NCBI RefSeq assembly: GCF_000714535.1 | Contig: NZ_AUND01000001.1 | Location: 372,001-436,000 of the forward strand | Source of the DNA: Thioclava pacifica DSM 10166 | GTDB taxonomy: Bacteria > Pseudomonadota > Alphaproteobacteria > Rhodobacterales > Rhodobacteraceae | Direction: 5' to 3' | Length of the DNA stretch: 64,000 bases | Shown here: one piece after another, positions 17,410-26,100 of the stretch | How positions within the stretch are numbered: the stretch's first letter is position 1 | Layout: every line of letters begins with the position of its first letter | Translations under genes and position numbers: made by a program | The notes under the pieces: generated by a model | The model's input: the letters and a program-made list of their open reading frames with translations, nothing else | Database searches by the model: none | Told to the model about the DNA's origin: nothing

Positions 17410-17722
17410 GGGCCAGTGTGGAGCAACTGAAGCGACCTTCGGATCAGCTTTTTTGTTCTTGAGACCTTGCGCGAGGGACCCGATATCGGGATCGCTCGCG
17501 CGGAACAGAGTGAGGGGCCAACAGCTCAAGTCAAAGCGAACAGCTTGCGATACGCCCGAACGGCCGGCCCTGCGATCAGTCGAAATCCTTGCCTGGACCG
17601 CCCGCTAGGGCGATTGCCGCGCCTTGCGCGGCGAGGCCTGCTTGCAAGATCACATCGGAATGGCGGGTTATGCGATTGGTGCGAAGATGGAGCAGAAAGC
17701 TGCGCGTGAGCCCGTCGTTAAG
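17410..17722. other. Unassigned 313-base stretch
   Basis: No convincing gene was found on either strand. A T-run at about 17450 could end the host-attachment transcript, although its stem is weak. The open frames here have no ribosome site and no family resemblance I can name. The stretch may be decayed sequence. Confidence 0.4.
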
Positions 17723-17890
17723 TTAATATCCCCCCGCGTTGATCACCACGATCCCGGCCGCCCAGCCGCCTGAGAGGCATTTCATCACGTGCCGCGCGCC
17801 CTCGGTCTCCCTCCCATGGACCAGAAACGAGAGCGACACGCCCGCGACCACGAGATAAACCGGACGACGCGCGCCATAGCTCAGCCGCAT
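17723..17890 (-). CDS. Unrecognised 55-residue ORF, possible small membrane protein or gene remnant
   Basis: The frame from ATG 17890 to TAA 17723 reads MRLSYGARRPVYLVVAGVSL, then a short hydrophobic run, a charged HGRETEGARH segment and a Gly-rich end. Its third codon positions are mostly G or C, as in neighbouring real genes, which non-coding frames seldom keep. The same coding-like frame runs upstream without an ATG (DFDDFGWSVTE) to a stop near 17985, so this may be the 3' remnant of a longer gene, or the protein may start at GTG 17899. The ribosome site is weak. Function is unknown. Confidence 0.4.
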   Translation of the reverse strand: MRLSYGARRPVYLVVAGVSLSFLVHGRETEGARHVMKCLSGGWAAGIVVINAGGY

Positions 17891-18078
17891 CTCTGTCACG
17901 GACCAGCCGAAATCGTCGAAATCTTGGGCGGCGGAAGGAAATTGAGAAATCGGGGGCTCTCGATGCTGTGAGCGATTGCAGAACTAGTTCGTGAAAATGC
18001 GCACAGGTTCGCGCGCGGGGCACTTCCCTTTCCCTGTCCGATCGGTCAATTTCGCGCGGTTAGTGGAAGGGGCGCGGA

Positions 18079-18987
18079 ATGAACGAGGCGGTCAAGGGCT
18101 TCTGGGCGATGGTGGCGGCCTGCGTCATCTGGGGTCTGTCGGGCCTCTATTACAAGATGCTCGATGCGGTGCCGCCGATTGAGGTTCTGGCGCATCGTAC
18201 TCTATGGTCCTTTGCCTTTTTCGCGGTGATCCTCGCTTTCAAGGGACGGCTCGCCGAGATCTGGCGTGCGCTTGCGGAGCGACGCGGACGCGGCACGCTG
18301 GTGATCGCCACCGCCGCGCTGATGATTTCGGCCAACTGGTTCACCTTCATCTGGTCGGTGCAATCGGGCCATGCGGTGCAGGCGAGCCTGGGCTATTACA
18401 TCTTCCCGCTCGTCGCGGTGCTCTTGGGGTTCGTTATCTACCGCGAGGCGCTCAGCACGCTGCAATGGGCCGCTGTCGGGCTGGCGGCGCTGGCGGTCGT
18501 GGTGCTGACGCTCGGTCTTGGCGTGGCGCCCTGGGTCTCGCTGATCCTCGCCTTCACTTTCGGCACCTATGGGCTGATCAAGAAGGGATTGCGCGCGGGG
18601 CCGATGGTGTCGGTCTGCGCCGAGGTGTTGCTGCTGTCGCCGGTGGCGATCGTGGTGCTGGCGGGGTTCCATTACGGCTGGTGGGGTGGGGCGGTCGATG
18701 CGGGCCATTTCGGAAGCGACTGGAAGACCTCGGCGCTTCTGGTCTTCTCGGGGCCGCTCACCGGCACGCCGCTTTTGCTCTTCGCCTATGCTGCGCAGAG
18801 GGTGAAGATGGCAACGGTGGGGCTGGTGCAGTATCTCAACCCGACACTGCAATTCTCGGTCGCAACCCTGGCCTTCGGAGAGCCGGTCACGATCTGGCAT
18901 GCGATTGCGCTGGGGCTGATCTGGACGGCGCTTGCAGCCTATTCGAGCGTCAACCTGCGCGCGAAGCGTCCAGCGAAAGCGGTTTAG
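18079..18987 (+). CDS. rarD: RarD-type EamA permease
   Basis: A 302-residue inner-membrane protein with ten hydrophobic segments. The N-terminus (GFWAMVAACVIWGLSGLYYK, then VLAHRTLWSFAF) is characteristic of the RarD subfamily, named for chloramphenicol sensitivity in older annotation. The actual substrate is unknown. The ATG has GGAAGGGGCG upstream. Its TAG stop overlaps the TAA stop of the convergent LOG gene by bases, leaving no room for a terminator between them. Confidence 0.85.
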   Translation: MNEAVKGFWAMVAACVIWGLSGLYYKMLDAVPPIEVLAHRTLWSFAFFAVILAFKGRLAEIWRALAERRGRGTLVIATAALMISANWFTFIWSVQSGHAVQASLGYYIFPLVAVLLGFVIYREALSTLQWAAVGLAALAVVVLTLGLGVAPWVSLILAFTFGTYGLIKKGLRAGPMVSVCAEVLLLSPVAIVVLAGFHYGWWGGAVDAGHFGSDWKTSALLVFSGPLTGTPLLLFAYAAQRVKMATVGLVQYLNPTLQFSVATLAFGEPVTIWHAIALGLIWTALAAYSSVNLRAKRPAKAV

Positions 18988-19538
18988 GCGAAAGCCGAGA
19001 CGAGCGCTGTTTCGAGCATGTCCACGTCGTCGAGCATCACCAGCATGTCGCGCAGCGAGGCATCGGCGAACCCCTCGGTCACGATCTGGTCGATCAGCGC
19101 GGCGAGCGGGGCCCAGTAGCCATCGGTGTTGAGCAGGAAGATCGGTTTCTCATGCAAGCCGATCTGGCGCCAGGTCAGCACCTCGAACAGCTCGTCGAGC
19201 GAGCCAGCGCCGCCCGGAAGGACCACCACCGCATCGGCATTCATGAACATCACCTTCTTGCGCTCGTGCATCGTCTCGGTGACGACGAAGGTGGTCAGGT
19301 CGCGCTTGCCGACCTCGCGGGGAAAGAGATGCTCGGGGATCACGCCGAAGGTGCGCCCGCCCGCATCCTGGGCGGCGCGCGCGACCTCTCCCATCAGCCC
19401 GACATCGCCTGCACCGTAGACCAGTTGCCAGCCCCGCGCCGCGAGCATCGCCCCCGTCGCCTTCGCAGCGGCGGCATAGGAAGGTTTTGCGCCGGCGCGC
19501 GAGCCGCAATAGACACAGACGGAACGGGGATGGGTCAT
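18984..19538 (-). CDS. LOG family protein (TIGR00730, putative nucleoside-5'-monophosphate phosphoribohydrolase)
   Basis: A 184-residue Rossmann-fold protein. It has the LOG hallmark PGGAGSLDELFE, near residue 119, the phosphate- and active-site loop with its glutamate, and upstream VYGAGDVGLMGEVA. Family members hydrolyse N6-modified AMP (cytokinin riboside phosphate) or AMP, and are widespread in bacteria that do not make cytokinins; nucleotide salvage or damage clearance is the safer guess. The canonical third motif residue Thr is Ser here. It overlaps rarD tail-to-tail and is transcribed on its own. Confidence 0.88.
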   Translation of the reverse strand: MTHPRSVCVYCGSRAGAKPSYAAAAKATGAMLAARGWQLVYGAGDVGLMGEVARAAQDAGGRTFGVIPEHLFPREVGKRDLTTFVVTETMHERKKVMFMNADAVVVLPGGAGSLDELFEVLTWRQIGLHEKPIFLLNTDGYWAPLAALIDQIVTEGFADASLRDMLVMLDDVDMLETALVSAFA

Positions 19539-19566
19539 GGCGGCGGCTCCAGAGGAAAAGGCAGTT

Positions 19567-19604
19567 CTTGAGCGGTGATAGCGGGGTTGCTAAGTTCGCT
19601 CAAG
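19567..19604. promoter_or_regulatory. Inverted repeat between LOG and LysM genes
   Basis: CTTGAGCG and CGCTCAAG are perfect 8-base arms separated by 22 bases in the divergent spacer. The spacing suits two operator half-sites bound by a dimer on one DNA face, or the arms of a leader stem. Confidence 0.35.
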
Positions 19605-19686
19605 TGACCCGGGAACAAAGCCGCTCGAGAGGGACAAATCGCGCGGCGTCGGGCAGGGATCGGACGGGATCGAAAAAGGGGCGGGG

Positions 19687-20931
19687 ATGACCGAACACGA
19701 GAAAGTTGGCGCCAAGAGCGCCGGGACGGGCGGTGCGCTCAAGGGCGGTGCCGTTGCGGTCGTGCTGGTGGTGCTGGGGCTGGTGATCTGGGCGCTGTCA
19801 CGCCCGGGTGAGGCGCCTGCGCCGCAGCCCGAGGCTCAGACGGCAGAAGCTCCGGTCGCGGCACCGGCCGACGCGCCTGCGACCGGCACCGCGCCTGCGT
19901 CGGAGCCAAGCGTGGCAAGCGATGCGCCCGAACGCGAGCAGAGTGCCGAGGCTGCCCCCTCTGACGCGGAGCAGGTTGCCGAAAATGCGGCTCCCGAAAG
20001 CCAAGCCGAGAGCAGCGATCTCGCCACGGTCCAGTTCGATGCCCTGCGTGCGGCCCCTGACGGCTCGGTCACGCTGGCCGGGCGCACCGATCCCGGCGCG
20101 AAGGTCGATATCCTTGTCGACGGTCAATCGGTGTCGCAGGTGCAGGCCGATGGCGCGGGCAATTTCGTCGCGCTCTTCGACCTGCCCCCGGTGACCGATC
20201 CGCGCGCGCTTTCGCTCAAGGTGACGGGCGCGGATGGCCAGACCCGCGAAAGCGCGGAGACACTGGTGTTGCGTGGCCAGCCCGAGGCGGTCGCCGCAGC
20301 CGCGAGTTCCACGGATGCGAAGGCAACCGAAGTCGCCGCTCAACCTGCCGCCCCGATCGTGGCAGATGCCGAGGGCGCACGCGTGCTTGCGCCGGCCAGC
20401 AAGGCGCTGGTGATCGACACAATCTCCTTCGGTGCGGGCGAGACGGCGCGCAGCGAAGGGCGGGGCGCGCCTGAGGGCTCGGATCTGGCCGCCTATCTCG
20501 ACGATACGCTCGTCGCCGAAGCCAAGCCCGGCGCGGACGGGCGCTGGGTGCTCGGTCTGCCGGGGCTCGGGACGGGCAAGCACAAGCTGCGGATCGATGC
20601 GCGCGACGGCACGGGCACGGTGATCGCGCGGGCCGAGACCGAGTTCGACCAGCCCGACCAGATCGTCGTCGCAAGCGCTGCGGGACCTGCCGGGGCCGAG
20701 GCGCAAGCTGTCTCGCAGGCGGGCGGCGCAGGCGATGCGGTGAAAGTGGTGCAGATCGTCGAGGGCAATACGCTTTGGGCGATCGCGCGCGAGGTCTATG
20801 GCGATGGCGTTCTTTATGTGCGGGTCTTCGATGCCAATCGCGACCAGATCCGCAACCCGGACCTGATTTACCCGGGGCAGGTCTTCACCATTCCCGCCCC
20901 CGGCAGCGCGTCCGGAGCCGCTGCGCAGTAA
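19687..20931 (+). CDS. LysM-domain membrane-anchored periplasmic protein
   Basis: A 414-residue protein. Residues about 20-38 are a single membrane helix (GAVAVVLVVLGLVIWALS). Then comes a long Ala/Pro/Glu-rich, low-complexity stretch to about 115. Two Ig-like beta regions follow (about 120-200 and 240-325, each with a PDGSV- or EGSDL-type start). A C-terminal LysM domain covers about 350-408 (VVQIVEGNTLWAIAREVYG, YPGQVFTIP). LysM binds N-acetylglucosamine in peptidoglycan, so this is likely an inner-membrane protein reaching the wall. Similar Ig/LysM proteins are common in Rhodobacteraceae, with no defined role. It is followed by an ABC exporter behind a repeat-like leader. Confidence 0.82.
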   Translation: MTEHEKVGAKSAGTGGALKGGAVAVVLVVLGLVIWALSRPGEAPAPQPEAQTAEAPVAAPADAPATGTAPASEPSVASDAPEREQSAEAAPSDAEQVAENAAPESQAESSDLATVQFDALRAAPDGSVTLAGRTDPGAKVDILVDGQSVSQVQADGAGNFVALFDLPPVTDPRALSLKVTGADGQTRESAETLVLRGQPEAVAAAASSTDAKATEVAAQPAAPIVADAEGARVLAPASKALVIDTISFGAGETARSEGRGAPEGSDLAAYLDDTLVAEAKPGADGRWVLGLPGLGTGKHKLRIDARDGTGTVIARAETEFDQPDQIVVASAAGPAGAEAQAVSQAGGAGDAVKVVQIVEGNTLWAIAREVYGDGVLYVRVFDANRDQIRNPDLIYPGQVFTIPAPGSASGAAAQ

Positions 20932-21002
20932 CGCACAGGGCGATCGCGAGGCTGGACTTCGCCCCGCCAGCCGCTAGGTTGCGCGCAGGTTTCCCGCGTG
21001 GA

Positions 21003-21069
21003 GGGGCGCTGCCCCGCTTCCTGCGGAAGCCCCCGAGATATTTTCGTCAAGAAGAAGAGGAGGGGCGTG
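21003..21069 (+). repeat. Recurrent hairpin/ATATTT leader element, copy 1
   Basis: GGGGC-GCT-GCCCC hairpin, then about 17 bases, then CCCCCGAGATATTTTC and AAGAAGAAGAGGAGG running into the ABC gene start. The same order of parts occurs at 49364-49441 and 63387-63453, each directly before a start codon. Confidence 0.6.
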
Positions 21070-22920
21070 ATGCCTCCGTCACAGATCACCACCACGGGCA
21101 AGATGAATGCTGACGAGCGTGCCCGCGGCTGGCGCACGATCCGCGCGGTGCTGCCCTACCTCTGGTCGCATGAAGCGCCCTGGGTGAAGCGGCGCGTGAT
21201 CTTCGCGATGGTAATGCTGGTGATCGCCAAGATCATCTCGGTTTCGACGCCCTTCGTCTATCGCGCGGCGGTCAACACGCTCTCGGGTGACGCGGGGGCG
21301 AACCCGGCCTGGGCGCTGGGGCTTGGCGCGGTGGGGATCACGATCGCTTACGGCATGGCGCGGCTGATGACGGTGGCCTTCGGCGAGCTGCGCGATGCGA
21401 TCTTCGTGAAGGTGGCGCAGCGCGCCTTGCGCCATCTGGCGCTTCAGACCTTTACCCATATGCATCAGCTGAGCCTGCGCTATCACATCACGCGCAAGAC
21501 CGGGGGGCTGAGCCGGATCATCGAGCGCGGGGTGAAGGGCGTCGAGTTTCTGCTGCGCTTCATGCTATTCTCGGTGGGCCCTCTGATCCTCGAGCTGACG
21601 CTGGTGGCGATCATCTTCGCGGTGGTTTTCGACTGGCGCTATGCGGCGGTCGTCATCGTGACCATCGCCGCCTATATCAAGTTCACCTTCAAGGTCACCG
21701 AATGGCGGGTCGCGATCCGGCGCGCGATGAACCAGGCGGATACGGCGGCGAACCAGAAGGCGATCGACAGCCTTCTGAACTTCGAGACGGTGAAATATTT
21801 CGGCGCCGCCAAGCGCGAGGCCGAGCGCTACGACGAGTCGATGAAGGGCTACGAGGCGATGGCGGTGAAGACCGGGCAATCGCTGGCGGCCCTCAATGCG
21901 GGTCAGACGCTGATCATCACGGCCGGGCTTGTGACGGTGATGGTCATGGCCGCGATGCAGGTGCAGGCGGGCACGCTGACGGTGGGCGATTTCGTCATGG
22001 TGCAGGCCTATATGATCCAGATCACGATGCCGCTGGGCTTTCTCGGTACGGTCTATCGCGAGATCCGGCAGGCGCTCGTCGATATGGGCGAGATGTTCGA
22101 TCTGCTGCAGCAACCCGCCGAGATCGAGGACAAACCGGGCGCAGATGTTTTGAAAGTGAAAGGCGGCGAGATCCGCTTCGAGCAGGTCGAGTTCCACTAT
22201 GACAGCACGCGGCCGATCCTGAAGGGGATCTCCTTCGACGTGCCCGCCGGGCAGACGGTGGCGCTGGTTGGGCCCTCGGGCTCGGGCAAGTCGACGATCG
22301 GGCGGCTGCTGTTCCGCTTCTATGACGTGACGGGCGGCAGGATTGAGATCGACGGTCAGGACCTGCGCGACATCACGCAGGAGAGCCTGCATCAGTCGAT
22401 CGGCGTGGTGCCGCAGGATACGGTCCTCTTCAATGACACGATCCGCTACAACATCGCTTATGGTCGCGCCGATGCGAGCGAGGCCGAGATCGTGGCCGCC
22501 GCAAAGGCTGCGAAGATCCATGATTTCGTGATGAGCCTGCCCGAGGGCTATGACACGGCCGTGGGCGAGCGCGGGCTGAAGCTTTCTGGGGGCGAAAAGC
22601 AGCGGGTGGGGATCGCGCGCACGATCCTGAAGAACCCGCCGATCCTGCTGCTGGACGAGGCGACCTCGGCGCTCGATACGCAGACCGAGCGCGATATCCA
22701 GACCAGCCTCAAGGCGATGGGCGAGGGGCGCACGGTGATCACCATCGCGCACCGTCTGTCCACGATTGCCGATGCCGATCAGATCATCGTTCTGGAGAAG
22801 GGCGAGATCGTCGAGCGCGGGCGCCACGAGGAGCTGCTGGCGCAGCGCGGGCGCTATGCGGCGATGTGGGCGCGCCAGTCGGCGGAAGAGGAAGACGAGG
22901 CGGAGCAGGGGGCTGCGTGA
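21070..22920 (+). CDS. Atm1/HMT1-like ABC exporter (permease fused to ATPase)
   Basis: A 616-residue half-transporter. Six membrane helices lie in about residues 30-330, with the Atm1-family hallmark QKAIDSLLNFETVKYF near residue 235, and the nucleotide-binding domain covers about 360-600. Walker A is GPSGSGKST, the signature is LSGGEKQRVGIAR, Walker B is ILLLDEATSALD and the H-loop is TIAHRLSTI. Bacterial Atm1-like proteins export glutathione-linked metal or sulfur species and protect against heavy metals. The ATG at 21070 follows GAGGAGGGGCGTG; an earlier in-frame start would translate the leader element. It works as a homodimer in the inner membrane. Confidence 0.92.
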   Translation: MPPSQITTTGKMNADERARGWRTIRAVLPYLWSHEAPWVKRRVIFAMVMLVIAKIISVSTPFVYRAAVNTLSGDAGANPAWALGLGAVGITIAYGMARLMTVAFGELRDAIFVKVAQRALRHLALQTFTHMHQLSLRYHITRKTGGLSRIIERGVKGVEFLLRFMLFSVGPLILELTLVAIIFAVVFDWRYAAVVIVTIAAYIKFTFKVTEWRVAIRRAMNQADTAANQKAIDSLLNFETVKYFGAAKREAERYDESMKGYEAMAVKTGQSLAALNAGQTLIITAGLVTVMVMAAMQVQAGTLTVGDFVMVQAYMIQITMPLGFLGTVYREIRQALVDMGEMFDLLQQPAEIEDKPGADVLKVKGGEIRFEQVEFHYDSTRPILKGISFDVPAGQTVALVGPSGSGKSTIGRLLFRFYDVTGGRIEIDGQDLRDITQESLHQSIGVVPQDTVLFNDTIRYNIAYGRADASEAEIVAAAKAAKIHDFVMSLPEGYDTAVGERGLKLSGGEKQRVGIARTILKNPPILLLDEATSALDTQTERDIQTSLKAMGEGRTVITIAHRLSTIADADQIIVLEKGEIVERGRHEELLAQRGRYAAMWARQSAEEEDEAEQGAA

Positions 22921-23185
22921 GCGAAGATGGGCACGGGTGCCTTGATGGGCGCGGGGCGACTAGCCCCGGGCCGCGCCCGTCCGGCCTTCGCGATGCTCAG
23001 GCGTTCGCCGGGGCGTCCTTCCACTGGAAGGCCGCTCGATCCCGGCTCACCCCTCCCCCCGGGAGGGCGCATTGGCGATGTCATCGCGAGCACGCGCGTC
23101 ACTCAAGCTTTTGAGATAAAGCGCCCGGCCACCATTGGATCGAAGCGCCCACCCAAGGGTCGGGCGCGGCCCTCGTTTCAAAGGA
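22921..23185. terminator. Convergent spacer with several stem-loops
   Basis: This 265-base spacer between convergent genes holds CGGGGC/GCCCCG arms at 22952-22968, a CCTTCC-ACT-GGAAGG hairpin near 23010, and a wider stem GCGCCCG/CGGGCGC at 23121-23167 that on the minus strand is followed by CTTTATCTC. The last one is a likely terminator of the RND gene. No coding sequence is supported. Confidence 0.45.
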
Positions 23186-26100
23186 TCACTCCGCCGCGTC
23201 GGGCTTTGCCACCAGATGCGGTTTCACCCCTCCCTCGTGTTCGCCATCATCCCAGATGATCTCGCGGCCGCGCATCTTGCGCATCGCACGCTCCAGCGCG
23301 AGGTCGCGCGCGGCCCGGCTGTCGGTGCCCTGCATCAGCGCCGAGAGCGCCTTCGTGCCGCGATAGGCGCCGGTGTTGAACCAGACCCGGATCGACAGCA
23401 GTGCGGGCGTCAGCACCAGCGTCAGCACCGTTGCGGTGCCAAGCCCGAACACCACCGCCGTCGCGAGCTGCTTCCACCACAGCGCGGTCGGGCTGTCGAT
23501 CGAATAGCCGCCATTGAGGAAATCGAGCGACAGGCCGAACATCATCGGCGTCAGGCCCGCCATCGTGGTGATCGTGGTCAGCAGAACGGGCCGCAGCCGC
23601 GCCTCGGCGGTGCGGATGATCGCCTCGAGCTGCGGCATGTAGCGGGAAAACTCCTGATAGGTGTCGATCAGGATGATGTTGTTGTTCACCACGATCCCGG
23701 CGAGTGCCACGATCCCCACGCCGGTCATGATGATCGAGAATTGCTGGCCCATCACCAGCATCCCGATCAGCACGCCCGCAGTGGACAGAACGACCGCGAG
23801 CAGCACCAGAACCGCGTTGTAGAAGCTGTTGAACTGCGCGAGCAGGATCACAAACATCAGCGCGAGCGCCCCCGCGAAAGCCTTCATCAGGAAGTCCTGA
23901 CTCTCGTTCTGCTCAACCAGATCGCCCGACCATTCATAGCTGACGCCCTGCGGCAGGACGGCCTCGGTCTCGAGCCACTCGCCGAGGGCCGCGATGCGTT
24001 CATTGCCGGTGATCGGCTCGCCCGCGTCATTGGTAAGGCCGTCCAGCACATCGGCCTTGATGTCGTAATAGCGGGTCTGGTCGATCCGGTCGATCTGGCC
24101 CAGTTTCGGCGCAGGCGTGCGGGTGATGAAATTCGCCAGCGGCACGAGCCCTTCGGTGGTGCGCAGCTTCAGCGTGTCGAGGGTGGAGAGCACCCGATCC
24201 TGTTCGGGCAGGCGCACGCGGATCTCGATTTCCTCGTCGGATGAGGGCACGCGCATCGTGTCGAGCAGGATGCCGCGCGTGACCAGCTGCACCATGCCGC
24301 CCACGGTCGCCACATCCGCGCCGAAACGGCCCGCGCGGGTCACGTCCACGTCGATCACCCAGTCGATACCGGGCAGCGGGCGGGTGTCCTCGATCGCGGT
24401 GACGCCTTTCATGTCGGCCATATGCGCCTCGACATAGCGCACGGCCGCGTCGAGCTGGGCGAAGTCATTGCCCTTCAGCCGCAGCTGGATCGGCTTGCCC
24501 GAGGAAGGCCCGCGATCCTGCGCCAGATATTCGGATTTGATGCCGGGGATCGTGGCGATCTTCGCCATGATCTTTTCCATCACCACCTCGCCTTCGAGGT
24601 CCGGGTCGTCCTTGCGCTCGGCCCAGGGGATCATCTCGACCTGGATCTGGCCGATCGTGTCGCGCGGCGCGCTGGCCCCGCCATTGTTCTGGTTCAGCCC
24701 GCCTTCGCCCGCGAAGGAGAAGACCGCGCCGACGCCCGGCTCGCCAAGCGCCATTCCCTCGGCCTCGCGCAGCAGCGCGTCCTTTTCGGCCAGCGACAGG
24801 TTCCCGCGCCCGCGCACATAGATGATGGCCTGCTCGATCTCGCTATCGGTGAAGAATTGCGTGCCGTTATTGTTGCGCCCGTAATAGCCGAAGGTGAAAA
24901 TCACCGCGCCCACGATCACCGCCACGGTGATCAGCGGCATGATCGGGTTGCCCGCGATCAGCGCGGTGAAACGGCCGAAGGGGCGGCGGCGATAGCCGGC
25001 CTCCACGGGTTTGGGCGCGCGCTGCGGCTTGGCGGCGGTGAAGGTGATCGAGCTCGCCATGCTCGCCAGCACGAAAAGCGCGATGCCCGGCAGCGATGCG
25101 GCAAGGTTACCCGATGCGCTATGCGTGCCCGAGAAGAAATCGGGGTTGAGCGTCAGGATCGCGCCGAGGAAGACAAGCGCCGCCGAGGCCACGGCCAGCG
25201 CAAGGCGCAGCGCATAGGGCCAGCCCTTGATGACGCGCGCGCCCATGTCGAGGCGGCGGCTCATCCGACCCGCGACGCCGCCCACGACGGGCAGATAGAC
25301 CAGTGCCACCACCAGCGAGGCCGAGAGCACGAAGATGATCGTGACGGGCAGCATCCCCATGAATTCGCCCGGAACTCCGGGCCAGAACAGCATCGGCAGG
25401 AAGGCACAGAGCGTGGTGGCGGTGGAGCTGACGACTGGCCAGAACATGCGCTTGGCGGCTTCCGTATAGGCGGCCATCGGACCGGAGCCTTCCGAAATCC
25501 GCTTGTCGGCATATTCCACGACGACAATCGCACCATCGACAAGCATCCCCACCGCGAGGATCAGCCCGAACATCACGATATTCGAGATCGGCACGCCCAT
25601 CGCGCCCAACAGAAGGAAGGTCAGCAGGAACGAGGTCGGAATCGCGAAACCCACCAGCAGCGCCGAGCGTGTGCCCAGCGTCGCCAGCACCACGATCATC
25701 ACCAGCGCGATCGCGGTCAGAACCGAGCCCTCCAGCTGGCTGACCATCGCGCCCACCGTCTTCGACTGATCGAGCGAGATCCCCACATCGACGGCGCGTT
25801 GCAGGGGTTCCGGCCAGCGGCTTTCGGCCTCGGCCACGGTCTTGCGCAGCAGGTCCACCGTGTCGATGATGTTGTAGCCCTTGCGCTTGACGATCTGCAG
25901 CGCGACGGTCGGTTCGCCGTTGAAGCGCGCGGTGCCGGTGCGGTCCTCGAAGGTCAGGCGGATATCGGCCAGATCGCCCAGCGTGACGACACTCTCGCCG
26001 TTCTTCTTCACGGGCAGGGCATAGACATCCTGCGCGGTCTCGAAGGTGGCGGGGATTTTCACCGAAAACGCGCCGCCATCGGTCTCGACCTCGCCTGCCG

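Noticed and set aside
17718-18023. A 101-residue minus-strand frame overlapping the candidate small ORF
   Set aside because: It is in a different phase from the coding-like frame and is Arg-rich with no family resemblance.
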